Shown here: one piece after another, positions 1 to 12,700 of the stretch
Layout of the letters: every line of letters starts with the position of its first letter
Position numbering within the stretch: the stretch's first letter is position 1
NCBI RefSeq assembly: GCF_963583255.1
Contig: NC_084814.1
Coordinates: 21,903,262 to 21,967,261, forward strand
Direction: 5' to 3'
Source: Pyrus communis
Taxonomy: Eukaryota > Streptophyta > Magnoliopsida > Rosales > Rosaceae
DNA length: 64,000 bases
The notes under the pieces: model-generated
What the model saw: only the letters and a program-made list of their open reading frames with translations
The model's database searches: none
What the model was told of the DNA's origin: nothing
Translations under genes and position numbers: made by a program

Positions 1-12
1 TACCCTCCTTAA

Positions 13-3000
13 TAGAATTTCGTCCCGAAATTCAAAACAACCAATCAACGACCCCTAGTGGTCAAAGAACAATCTAGGATACAAATCCCTTATCCAATCT
101 TCTGTCTCCCATGTAACTTCCTCGACTGACTGATTTCTCCACAAAACTTTCACTAAATTCACCGTCTTGTTCCTCAGAACCTTCTCTTTCCAATCTAAGA
201 TCGTTAACGGTTCCTCGTCATACGTCAAATCTGGATTAATTCTCAATAGTTGCACCGGAACTCCATGTGACGAATCTGCCATCTAGTGACAACGCATCGA
301 AATATAATGCATTATGCACCTTAACCAATTCTGAAGACATCACCACTTGTATGCAACTTCATCGATTCATTTAGTGGTCAAAAACGGTCTGATGTGTTTA
401 AGTCTTATTTTGTCTCCTTTCCAATCTCACTATTTCTTTTTGTGATGAAATTTCTAAAAATGTTGAATCATGAAACGCATCATGCTCTTACAATAACTCT
501 GGAAGTAATTCAAGCAACTTCACTTACTCTTCGATGATCACATAAAGTCCGATGTACTTAGGACTTAATTTGCTTTCCTTTCCCCAGCCGAATCATACTT
601 TTCTAAAGTGAAAACTTCAAAATTATAAGATCATCTACGTTAAACACTCGATTAGTGACATGTTCAACTATTAATCTCTTTTGCCATTCCTGGCTACTCT
701 CAGGTTAAACTTAATCACCTGAATACTTTGAGAAGACTCATCCATAGTTTCAGGGCCTACCAAAACTCTTTCGTGATCGAATCTTCTCTATCCAGAAGTA
801 TTTCTTCCACAAATCAACAAAAATCGACACATTTCATGGTCCTTATGGCGTTACTTTGGAAACTGTGCAACCAACATACTTAAGAAACTCAGCAGTTCCG
901 TAACCCAAATCTCTTCTCCATAAAACATATAAGTACTGTTGCACTGTGGTTGTTACTCAACACTGGAGTAAATGTACTAACTTGGTACATTGATCAACTA
1001 TCACTTCAAGTTCAACCATAACCATCCTATTCTCGAACTCAGCAATCTTTCTTTTTCCCTTCTTTCTTTGCCTTGGTTAATTCTTAATTTCCTTCGTTAA
1101 CCACTTGAGTCTTGAGTACGACCTTACTAAAAAGACTTAACTTGAAAATTAGCAATTACAACTTCTTCTCAATCTTCCATTCTCAACTTTACTTCAGTTG
1201 ATTTCCAATCCACAAGAAGACAATCTTGGCAAGCGTGCCAGACATCAACTCTTACCACCGTCTTTTCACCAAGTGCATCAGCTAGAACAATTTTACGATC
1301 ACCCTGGTCGTACAATCATGTTCATTAAACAATTCAATCCACCTTTGCTGCCTTATATCAAAATCCTTCCAAGTAATGGATATTGGAGACTTTTTGGATT
1401 CGTAAAAATCTTGCATTCTTACCAAATATAATGTCTTCATAACTTCACAGCAAGAATGGTAATCATGACTTCCAAATCACCAGTAGGGTAATTCATTTCA
1501 TGAGGTTCCTTTTGTCGTGAAACGTATGTAATCACCCTAACATTTGCATCAACATGCATCCATACCATTCAAGAAACATCACTAAAATTTATGATTACCA
1601 CTATTCTCTGGGAATACTAAATTACGTGCATGAGTGAGGAAATGCTTCAGTTGTTGAATCCTTTGCTCACAATTTCCTTCTCACTCATACATAACCTCTT
1701 TTCTCAACAATCTCGTCAATGACAAAGCAATGACTGAAAAATCTTTCACGAACCGTCCATGATAGCTTGTTAAGCTAAGATAACTCTGAATCCCAATCAC
1801 GATTCGTGGTTGTTCTAAATTCTCAATTTCTGCTATCTTTTATGAATTCTCTTGAATACCTGAAGCAGATATAATATATCTCAAAAATGCTACTTGATTC
1901 ATCCAACATTGGCATTTGCTAAACTTAGCATATAATCGACGTTCCCTCGATCTTTGCAATACCGATTTAAGATGTTTAGCATACTTTGCTCTAGTCTTAT
2001 CAATCTTTTCAATAGCAACAACAACAAATCGGTCTAGATATCATTGGAATACTTCATTCATCAAATTCATAAAGTAGTAGATGCATTCGTCACTCCGAAT
2101 GGCATCACCAAAACTTGAAATGACCTTAACGAATCCTGAAAGTTATCATAAGGGCATCCTCACCGATAATCTTCAACTAATAATATCCAGACCTCAAGTC
2201 CATCTTAGAAAATATACAACCATCTCGAAGCTGATCAAACAACCATCAATGTGAGGTAACGGATAACAGTTTTCACTTGTTACTCGATTCAACTGCTTAT
2301 AATCAAATCACAGCCTTAACGTCCATTTTCTTTCTCACCAATAAACTGGGGTTCCCCCAACGTAATGTACTAGGTTGAATAAAACCTTTATCAACCAATT
2401 TCCAATTCTCTTAGTTCAAAAGGCAACATTCTATAATATATGGTTTGTACCTGGAGACAAATCCATAGTGAACTCTACATCTTTAACTGGCGGCAATCCA
2501 GGTAAATTCTCAGGGAAAACGTCAGGTAAATGTTTGACTACTCCCACTTCTTCCACACTACTAGAAGTGACATCACTTAGCACCACATGATATAAATATC
2601 CTTGGCAGCCTTTTGATAATAATCTCTTTGCTCTCACAGCATAAATAACGGCCTGCCTCACTCCACTTTGCATACTTACAAAAGTAATCTCTAGTCATCC
2701 AGACCGATGGAAAATAACTTATAATCAATTCAACATTCAGCTATAAACATAGCTCATACTCTTTCATTCTAATCAACTCAGCCCTCGGCTGCATATATAA
2801 CTCATAATTAACTCATCATATCATGTATATCTTGCACACATTCAGTACCACCTCGCGTGGTCTGCAACTCATCACTGTATATAACATAATATGCTCTAGA
2901 ATAACATCGAAATCTACGATCTAATGGAACAAAAGTAGCTAGCAGCAATACATACTCTACTAATTCTGAGCACTCTGAATAAGTACGATACTAACATAGG

Positions 3001-4400
3001 ATAACCTACCGGTTTACTTGCTTAACGAATCCACGAATAAGTTATTAATATTACGGTCTGCAGCCCGCAATACTGATAAATCATCGTTGTCTCGATAAGT
3101 AAGCAACAACTCTCGAGGGTGTAATATTACTATTTTGCCACTCATTAGGAAATACATACACACGTCTCAACCACGTTTATTTACTACTTTCAAGGCAATA
3201 ACATTAATAACATAAAATTTCTACATTATTAACAAATAGACTCTAGCTAAGTCATTAAGAATAATTATCGTACTCCTAATCAAATCCGAATAATTCTGAG
3301 TATCTTGCAGTGATGTGTGGTTAACACATCCCTGGGCTTGTTGTCGTCTCCTACAACCTCTATTAGTGTAAATACTTCGCTCATGTACACCACGACCTAA
3401 CTGACCATTATTAATAGATCCAGGAACTTGATGAATCGGCGCTAGTTGTGGTAAAGAAGACTGCTAGGGTTTCTGTTGGCTTTGGACATAATTTGCAGTT
3501 CTATGTCCCATCTATCCACTTGTAAAGCGTCCAATGCTTTCTTGCCTACATTCTCAAAGGTGTCCATTATTGTACCTACAGCACAAAGGTACATTTCCTT
3601 TACCAAAATCACCTTGTCTCTGAGATCTGAGATTACCAATACATCTATCACTTTACCTCTGGTCAATGACATTAAAACCTTTGCCAAAAGAACTAGAATT
3701 AGCTTCACTTCTTTTGAAGTTCCGAATCTTTCGAGGTTCTCGAGATGACTGGTCTTTATCCTTGTCATCATTCCTCTGATTCCCATTCCTTTATTCTTCT
3801 TCACTCTCGCTGAACATGTTCTCAGAGTCCTCAAGACTCAACAACATCTTGTATACTCCTGGTAAGAATTACAATGGATAGTGGTCACCCAAAATACCAC
3901 TGCCTTATGCCACCCAGCCTAAAACAATATAACACTTCAATCAAAATAGCAGCAATATTCGAATGGGACGAGGCAAGTCTGAGAACTTTTTATAATACTC
4001 ATTGATCGTCAGCTTTCCTTGTCTCACATTTACAAACTCTTGCTTTCTACCATCATAAGATGCCAAAGGAAATAATTCTTTTCTTTAAACAAGTCCTTAA
4101 ACAATTCTCAATCGGCTGTTTCCTCCGGTGACAACGAATTATACTCCTGTTTCCACCAGGATACAAGTTCATAACTCAAACCAGGTAATCGTCTCAACCC
4201 TTCTGTCAAAAGGAAGATTCCTTTGACTTGCATAATCTAAAACATCTTTTCCAATCGGTTAATCCATCACTTTGCTCCCTCAGGTTCATCATTTCATAAG
4301 GTGATTCAAATTCAACTTATAACCCGTCTTAAAATGTCCCTTTTTGATAATATACTGAATCACCAAAATAATAGTTTCCCCTAACAGCTAAATCAGGGAG
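13..4400 (-). pseudogene. Gypsy gag-pol remnant
   Basis: Recognisable blocks, all minus strand: 3442-3834 is a Gag-like lysine-rich stretch with a decayed CCHC region; 2431-2673 carries the start of reverse transcriptase (FPENLPGLPP); 2110-2400 continues into the RT core (RWGNPSLLVRKK, then FSKMDLRSGYYQLK) with several stops; 55-282 is a chromodomain-like C-terminus (LVKVLWRNQSVEEVTWE). Protease is not visible where expected because a non-coding segment occupies about 2.7-3.3 kb. RNase H and integrase (about 0.3-1.9 kb) are too decayed to delimit. No functional product is possible. Confidence 0.8.
2700..3320. repeat. LTR-like segment nested inside the gypsy coding region
   Basis: This stretch interrupts pol where protease is expected and has no coding likeness. 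It contains a version of the motif seen three times in the LTR (here ACCACCTCGCGTGGTCTGCAACTC, about 2847-2870) followed by a segment resembling LTR sequence near 5070-5095. The best reading is an old related LTR fragment inserted in, or recombined into, the element. The boundaries are estimates. Confidence 0.4.
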
Positions 4401-4493
4401 ACTAAATTCCTCTAACTACGTGGTTTGCTACGAGGCGGTGTAGTTCTGACAGAATTCACTAGAACTTCTCAAGATGTCCAAGATTGAAACTAG

Positions 4494-4505
4494 GCTCTGA
4501 TACCA
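4494..4505 (-). other. Primer-binding site for initiator tRNA-Met
   Basis: Minus-strand TGGTATCAGAGC is the common plant retroelement primer-binding site for initiator tRNA-Met. It lies two bases inside the LTR edge and fixes the element's orientation. Confidence 0.85.
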
Positions 4506-4507
4506 AC

Positions 4508-6514
4508 TGACACACCCCGTCCCGAAGGAGGGCATGCTGGCCGTCACGTGAGAGTGACGTAACCATTTGCACAGTTCGGAAGCTTTAAAGATATACAACT
4601 TCTAAAATGAAACACCCGAAGGTGAGTCCTTATTTGGTCCATTCTGTCAGAACACCGTTGAACTTCCTCGTAGTCACCACACCTTTGCATTTCCTTAAAC
4701 CTGGAGGGGCGCAAAACAAAATTGAGTGGGTCAGCAAAACGAACGTATTCAAAACCTTCTTTTCTCTTTTGCATATACTAACCCCTCGCTGTAAAACAAG
4801 TATAGTTTCCCAGAAAATAACATATATACGTATGTATAGATATGCCAGTCATGCTCAAAGATATATCAATCATGCTTGAGAATATGCCACAACAGAATCT
4901 CATAATCAAATGTAAATGCTCAAGTGTAAATCACATCAATAACATATAATCTGGCAGCCGGGAGTCACCTAACGTGACCTGTACGGCTGCAGATAGAGCT
5001 CCAATCTCAACTCAATATCTGAATCTGCACACGAGTCGGAACCACCTAACGTGGTCTGTACGACAGGACTGGGTGTAATATATACGCTCTAGTGCTACGA
5101 TCACGTGAAGACTGTGCGAATAATCGCGGGTCACCTACGAGTCGGAACCACCTAATGTGGTTTGCACGACAAGGCTTGCACCTAACTTGGATCCAAGGCG
5201 AGCGTGTGGTGCGGGTGAACATCACGTGAAGGACTCTGCCCCTCTCTGGGCGGGAGCACTAACACCGGGGGTGCAGATTATGAGCTCTCTAAGCATCTCA
5301 AACTACTACTGAATACAAACATGAATACCACTTACCTGGCACTTACCTGGGCCTCCTCAGCACCATGCAACAGTATGCATAATTATGGTAATGCACATAT
5401 TAAAATATGATGCATATATGACAAGATATATAATTCGTATTTCTTTTAAAATACGTTTTCTGGGAAATACGTCAAGCATACGTATATATATATACTGAAA
5501 AATAACTGCCCACTCACTGATCACATCGACGTCTCATAGGTCCCTGAACCTCCCCTAGCTTGGTTACATTCTTCCTCTGTATAATTTTCACCTATACAAA
5601 AAGTAACCAAATTGACGTTATTTAACGCACATACACCAAACATTCGTCCATAACTTTCTCATACGTTGCTCAATTTGGGTGTATGAATATACCACGGTGA
5701 TCTACACGAAGTCACGAACGCGTGACAATTTTCAGAACTCAATTTGGAGCTCTCACGCGCCCCCACGCGCACTGTTCACGCGCTGCCCACGCGCGCGTCT
5801 TCTTCCTCGCGTCGCCGGACTGGTTTCGCCGGCGGTGGGTGTTTTGCCGGAATTTCTGGGTAAACTTCAAAGTGTCATAACTTCTTCATTTCTTAACCAT
5901 TTTCGACGTACTATATATCAAAATGAAGGTATTGACGAGACGAACACATCCATACCTGCCTTGACCCCTAACTCGCCGTGGATTCGCCGGAAAACCCCTC
6001 GAAAGCTCCGGCCAACTTTGACCACGATGATCCCGACGTCCAATTCCTTCAAACGAAGCACTCCGAGCTTCCTTAGGACCTCACCAAGCTTCCTACAAGC
6101 TTCAAAATCCCAAAAACATGCTAGTTTAAGTTTGCATGAACAGTACCTAAATCGGATTACCTCGAATCGACATGAAAACGAAGGATTTCTCACCTGAAAA
6201 TGGTATGGTTGCACTCGTACGAGCTTCACGAGACCAAAAATGCCCTTGGTTCCTTCGATCCATCAAGGTTTGGGTGATTTGTGTGTTGTCCATACGTTTT
6301 TGAAGAAAGAAGAAGAAAGAACGGAGCTCGGGAGAGAGAGAGACAGACAGAAAAGAGACAGAGGGAGAGGGAATCACGGGAGAGAAAGAGAGTGTGTGAG
6401 TGTGTGTGGTCCTACAAGACTACACAACACAACACTACACGTAAATGTAACGAACTAGGGGTAAAATTGTAATTTCAAATGTACGTTTCGATATTTCCGG
6501 GACGGGATGTCACA
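4508..6514 (-). repeat. 2-kb LTR of the gypsy element (5' LTR in element orientation)
   Basis: The ends are imperfect inverted repeats. On minus the LTR starts TGTGACATCCCGTCCC and ends GGGACGGGGTGTGTCA, followed by the primer-binding site. Length is about 2.0 kb, large but usual for this lineage. Inside, a motif of the form CCACCTAACGTGGTCTGTACGAC recurs near 4968, 5042 and 5148, each copy itself partly palindromic. A GA/GT-rich stretch lies at 6340-6405. No coding capacity is evident. Confidence 0.85.
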
Positions 6515-8272
6515 CTTTGAGCTTGAAGTCGTACATGTGAAACTTTGATTTGTTTACAAATAGTGCATTCTCTTTGAGCTTGAAGTTGTACTTGTAGAAC
6601 TAAAATTATACAATACATGTATGAGATACACTAAATATTTTACCGTAGATTTGATGCATTACAGAGTCAATGTGCTGTAGAACGACTCTCTAAAATTAGG
6701 AAACAACATCATGGCCACTTTAGGTTGTTTTATAGGGCATGAAAAGTGACTGGGACGCGCTGTTCAATTGCGTGGACCATGTGATGATGTGTTTTTTGGA
6801 TGGTTAAATCAAAGTCGTGATTAGAGAATGAAAATAAGCAAAATCATGTTGCGAATAAGATACGGCTCCAGTTTCTCCTTGTATGTACGCTAAAATTTAC
6901 ACTCCCAATGTACAACCCCTTACTTACAACTAAATTAATTAATTAATTATTTTTATGGCAAAGATACATCTACAGGAATTAGCTTATCAACTCCCTGAAC
7001 AATACTATAAGAATCGTTACGGGACATCCCCCTATAATTGTGCATGCTCTCATAGCAATAACATATTTTGGTTCAGGTATTTGTTCATATAATCATACTA
7101 AAGAAGGAGCCATTTTGATTGTTACTGTGTCTGCTATTAAAATTAGGTATGTTTGTCTAGGATTGGATCATGGTACCAGTCATAGTGATCAAAGTCGAAT
7201 CGTGAGCCTATTAATGAAGCAACAACTAGTACCATAGAGAAACAACCTTGAATTGAAGAGTCTTGACCAATTTAAAAGAGCACTTGATGTGGTTGAAATA
7301 ACTGAATTTTGAGTTGTTCAATCAAGTAAAAGGAAATTCAATAAAGGAAGTTGTAATTGTCTCAATCTTTTATTATTGTTTGATGACTATTCAATTTAAC
7401 ACAATAACATATTTATACAAGTGACACTAGATAGCTTATTTATTTGAATAATATATATTCTGAAGAACACATTATGTGAAAGTTGATGATTAAATTCCTT
7501 ATTTTAAGTCAAAAATGTATCAATTATCAATAATCAAATCATGTGGTTTGTAAAATATTATTTAAAAACACAATCTTCCTAATATTTTTCTATTTAATAT
7601 TAAGTATTGAAAGATTTGGACAAAGACACATGATAATTCAAGTATAACCATTCAATATTTAACTTGCCATTATCAAAATTTCAACACAAAATTTATCACA
7701 CAATTGGAGAAAAATATCATTAACTTCAGTGTCAAGTGCCTAATCAACTAATTGTGCTTTTAAATTTTAGTGAGAGGACCATATGGAATGCTAGTTGACT
7801 TTTTGACTTCTCTACAAAATGGATGGAATGCTAGTTGACTTTTTGACTTCTCTACAACTAAATCTACATACATACATTTGTTCACAAAAATTCTAGTTTA
7901 AAAAAATTTCTACATACATACATCATGCATGATATAGCCTTATAATGTTTTTAACATGATTTACTTTAAATTATACTAAAAGGAGGAGACCTTGAACTCG
8001 GTTAGCTCAAAAAAAGCAAAAGACGACTCTAACCACACACAGCAATTTGTCATTTAGAATTTTGTTTTGGTGGTATTTTTTTACACTTATAAGTAAAAAA
8101 TTTTAGATTCGATTTTTGCTAAAGGCAAATTTGAACCACACAATTGCTAATTCATTATGAGCTTAGCTAGTCATTGACCCTTTAGTATAGCTAATTTCGT
8201 TTGCTAAAAAATAAAAAAAAATTTACATAGCAATTTACCTATCATCTCTTAAAGATAAGGGATAATACCACT
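6515..8272. other. Intergenic, AT-rich, no gene seen
   Basis: Nothing coding is convincing. The 65-codon frame at 7040-7237 has no recognisable domain or neighbouring exon. A direct repeat of about 14 bases (TTTGAGCTTGAAGT) occurs near 6515 and 6575, and a 40-bp tandem repeat lies at 7784-7862. This is presumably distal upstream sequence of the KNOX gene. Confidence 0.6.
7784..7862. repeat. 40-bp tandem direct repeat, two copies
   Basis: Two adjacent copies of a unit beginning TGGAATGCTAGTTGACTTTT are nearly identical, so the duplication is recent. No function is evident. Confidence 0.8.
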
Positions 8273-8510
8273 GGAAATGGATCCTCTTTGGATCCCTTTT
8301 ACCAAATCTACCCAATCAATCAATTCGGGCCTTTGAAATTTGATCTAATAGCTACAAACAGAAGACTCTCTTAAAAGTTATAATAACTTTAGCCGTTAGA
8401 TCAAATTTCAAAGACATGTATTCAGTGATTGAATAGTAACAATTGAATCAAATTGCAAGAGCTCGTATTAGGTGATAGAATAGATTTAGTGGAATGGATC
8501 CGCCCTTTCC
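8273..8510. mobile_element. MITE, GGAAA family, 9-bp target duplication (copy 1)
   Basis: The 238-bp element has inverted ends GGAAATGGATCC and (reverse complement of the right end) GGAAAGGGCGGATCC. It is flanked on both sides by the identical 9-mer AATACCACT (8264-8272 and 8511-8519). A 9-bp duplication is typical of Mutator-like transposons. The centre holds an inverted TTTGAAATTTGATC / GATCAAATTTCAAA pair. It ends about 250 bp before the KNOX start codon. Confidence 0.85.
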
Positions 8511-8763
8511 AATACCACTTAACCAAAATACAAAAAGTCATTAGCACCATAAGTTATTTTGCTATGATTATTGACCAACTTTCAACCTAATTAATTATTA
8601 AATTAACTTATAATGTTGAATGTGTGCGCTCTCTCTGGCCTCACACTCCCACTTTCCATCCCTATAATTATAAAGCCGGAAGCTCTCTCGTCTTTGTGTC
8701 TTTCCCTAAGCAGATAGCTAACCCTAATCTCATCCTTCCCTCCCTCTCGGTGGAAACGCAACA

Positions 8764-9689
8764 ATGATGGAGGAGCTGTACGGCCTCGGGGGCCCATCGT
8801 CAACGCCTTCAGCTGGTTTCAGCTCTGATCAATACTACTCTTCATCAATGGCTGCTATGCCTTTTCCGGCGAATCAGACGGTTCTTGATCAACAGGTGGA
8901 CTACTACGACAACTACAGGAGTAGGAGCGCTAGCTTTGAGCCTTTAGCTGCGGCTCTGGGGGAGCAGCGGTTACCCGGGACGGTGAGGCCCGACCAGATG
9001 TTTTCAGGGTCGTCGTCCGGAGTGTCAGACGCTGCTTCGGTGGTGGCAGCTGGGATTCAAAGAGAAGGAGGAGGAGCTTGGGGAGAAGAGGTTTCTTGTC
9101 AAATGAATATTGAGAAGATCGCTTCACATCCTCTATATCCTAAGCTTATTCAAGCTTACATCGATTGCCAAAAGGTGGAGTACTAGTACTATATAGTTAG
9201 TAACCCTAACACATCTAACTTTATTGTTCTGAAAATTAAAAATTGCAAACGAAACGAAAAGAATACCAAGAAATAAAGATGTTATAAGTGTTAGTCTCGC
9301 TAAGAACCGTTAGCAAATAATTTTTGAGTTTTCAGACAAGAACATACAAAATCTGAAAGTAAAATGATTATCAAACGATTTCTAATCTAATCTTCAACAA
9401 ATTCGAATATTTGATAATTATATGTAAACATTTAGGTAGTAATTAAGTGCCTTAATTTTTTGCTTTTGATTCTCTTAAGTTGCTTAATTATATTGTTTGT
9501 GTTTGTGTTTAATTTGGCTGAATAACAATATTAAATGTGTGTAGGTGGGAGCGCCACCAGAAATAGCAAGTGTGTTGGACGAAATCCGGCGACAAAGTGA
9601 TCATCTAATTTCCACGAGACCCACCGCTTCAACTTGCATTTCTACTGCCGATCCTGACCTCGATCTCTTCATGGTATCTCTCTCTCCCT

Positions 9690-9739
<50 letters not shown>

Positions 9740-12700
9740 AAACTCTGTGAATGATGAAATCTCTTTTGTTTTTTGCCTAGCTAATTCTCTCTCTCTCTCT
9801 TCAAACTCTGTGAATGATGAAATCTCCTTTGTTTTTTGCCTAGCTAATTCTCTCTCTCTCTCTCTCTAATTTCTTAGGAAAGTTACTGCGAAATATTGTT
9901 CAAGTTCAGATCGGATCTTACGAGGCCATTTGATGAAGCAATCACCTTCTTGAACAAGATGGAGACGCAGCTCAACACTCTCGCCAATAATACCCGTACT
10001 CCTTCTTAAACTTTCTCTCTTTAATTAACCCAAATCCTTGTTTTCTTTATGCGATTTGTTTAGCTATAGGCGCACGTTGGCGCTTTGCACATTTTAAGTA
10101 CAAGGGCACAAATTAACTCAAAGCTAAGCCATTTAGGAGAAGGAAGAGAGCAGTACTGTAATTTTTTATGTGACTATCTTACAAATTTAAGCAGATGAAT
10201 TAAGAAACCCTAGAATAGATAAAAGAGACCCAAAAATAGATCATAAACAGTGTCATGTGAAGGTATTTTCAAGTCTAGCAGCTGCCTATGGTCCTGGCTA
10301 GGTAATTGAGTGACTGTCACAAAGGATAAAATAAAAATGGAGCTTTAATTTGGTTTATTTATAGGTAATTTGTATTGGCCTGTGATTAGATCACTTGTGT
10401 TGGTATGTACGCATACCTGTAAAAAAAGTTTTTTTTCACCACTTCTGTGTTCTTCAATGTTTTTTACTTTTTAATACGTGTATTGTGGGCGTAAAGTCGG
10501 TCGTTATTTAATCCAACTTACAGAGATGCTAACATGAATTGGTTGACCAGTTTCTAAGGCAGTGTTTAGAGGGGAAAAATCTAATGTAAGCTGGTTCCTT
10601 GCCACACGTGTGTAATCTAATCGGAGACAACTAATGTATGCGTCTAGTAGGATTGGCCTAATTTTCCTTGTGGTAATGACTCTTGCTTTTTGCATTTATA
10701 CTAAACTTGCATTTATTGAAATGGTCAATATTGATTGTAGGTATGTTAAAATTAAATCTTCAATGAAGTTATTTGGATATGATCCATAGAGCATGAGTTT
10801 TGGTGCGTGCCATGTGAGGGAATTAATAATTTTACCTTGGTAAGGGTATTATACTTGATCAAATTCTTCCGTATATCCAAATAAAGAGTACTTAGAAGAA
10901 TGATTAAGAATAACTGCTGGCGGTTTCAATTGTATAAAATACAATCCAAGCTGAAATAGACCACTTTTCTTCTAATCATCCACATGATGAAGACAAGGAG
11001 ATTCCTAATATGGAATCCTGTGACGAACACCAGTTTAATATACATATATCATGGCAGGAGAAGTACACTTAGCTGCATTTCCAAAATATTATGTCTGCCT
11101 AGGGGACCGACCTTGTATTCCTTTAATTAGTGTTGATATCCTACTTTTGAGGTTGTTCATATACTTATATAATGGCTGAATCCATGAGATGCGTACTTGC
11201 AACAGATCGATTTTGTCGCAGAAATTGTTAGTTTAGCATTACCTTTTGTGCTTAAGGCAACAAGTTTACAGATATAGTATGACAATCTCTTTTTTTTTTT
11301 GGCACCACTTTAAAAGAAAGCTTCTTTCATGGGATGATGTTATATAGATTCTGTTGGGGACCATTGGTGTGGAACTTGGTTGTTACTACTTAATTGGTTT
11401 AGGCATGCAATAAAACTATAGGCATTCAAAAGAGTTCATCACCTTTAAGGCACCTGGCTACTGAGTTTGAAAGGTTCTATTACCTAATGTGCCAGCAGTG
11501 TGTTCTTTTCTCTTAATGACATGCTTGAGCAGATTCTTTTTGAATTTTCAAATACTATATCTCGAGGATGCCTTAGATATACATGCAGTCTTTAAGATCG
11601 ATCGAATGAAATTGGCATGTGCTATTTCTTGTTGTTAATGGTTAAGAGCTGTTGAAGCTTTTCACAAGTATGTTTTGGGTGCTCTCTGCCGGCAGATTAA
11701 CGTTTCTTTATTAGCTGTTCATGATTAAAATTTGAAAGTCTTAAATCATATCTAGTAAGTTTTATCTCTATAATTTCGAACGAAAATGTTATTAACACTC
11801 TAGAATGATCGTCTCATTCCTACCTCCTTTGTTTTTTCACTTACTATTTTGTAGTGCGAATAACAAAATGCTTTTACAAAATAATTTCAAATTTTAGCTA
11901 CTCCTTGTCCTATAAGAAGTAGCTCTTATTGGCTAAATATAGGTCAAACGTTTTATTTTTTTGGTAGCATTTGGAAAATGTGTCTTTGAAATGTGATGTG
12001 GTTTGAATTGAACCCTAATGTACTTGGGAGGTAATAGGTTTGGTCTTTTTTTCAAATGCGTCAAAGATACGTAATCCATGTTCCTTCATTGTAACGAGAA
12101 ATTTTTAGGTGTACCGGGTACACCAAAAATTTTTAGTGTACCCTCACTCATAATGGTGTACCCTCACTTTTTGTACCCTCAATAAATAAATAAAAATCAA
12201 ACCATTATGAGTGAGGGTACATCAAAATTTTTTGGTGTACCCGGTACATCTAAAAATTTCTCCATTGTAACCTCTAGCTATAACACTAGGTTTTGCCGTA
12301 ACTGCTATGTCATTTAGGGCTAGATACAGGTGTAGTAGTCAAATGAATTAAAATATAGATGTTAAACTTAAAACTTGCATGCAAATAGTAAGTGATTAAG
12401 CATGGTATTTAGTTTATTGAAAATTGGTGCTTAGGCATCAGGATTACGTTTTAATCACTAGGTATTCTTTCAACCTCTGTTTTTCTAGCTACTGAAGTTT
12501 GAACTGTAACTGTGACTGTGACTGTCCTATATCTGCATATCCATTATCATTTCTTTGTTCTAAAGCAAATCAATCAAGAAAAAATTTGTAATACAAACAC
12601 ACACAGAAGCGCCCAGCGTTTTCTTAATATTGTGTTCGAGTCCGCTCCACAACATGATTTCATGATCCTAACCATTAAAGTTTAGAAAAACTAATGAAAA

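Larger units (their letters stand above)
1..6514 (-). mobile_element. Decayed Ty3/gypsy chromovirus, partial (3' LTR lies left of the window)
   Basis: Read on the minus strand the order is 5' LTR (6514 to 4508), primer-binding site complementary to initiator tRNA-Met right next to it, gag remnant, reverse transcriptase remnant, chromodomain-like C-terminus, then a purine-rich tract (AAGGAGGGTA on minus) at the left edge, where the 3' LTR should begin. The coding part is riddled with stops and shifts, and the internal region is only about 4.5 kb including an extra non-coding insert, so the element is old and inactive. The second LTR and left flank are off the window, so LTR divergence and target duplication cannot be read. 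Confidence 0.85.

Noticed and set aside
1198..1431. Open frame of 77 codons on plus strand
   Set aside because: It lies antisense to the decayed gypsy pol region and has no domain; it is a chance frame in remnant DNA.
7040..7237. 65-codon frame upstream of KNOX
   Set aside because: No recognisable domain, no splice partners, and surrounding DNA is AT-rich intergenic.
7784..7862. CRISPR-like direct repeats
   Set aside because: Only two units in direct contact, no spacers, in a plant nuclear genome.
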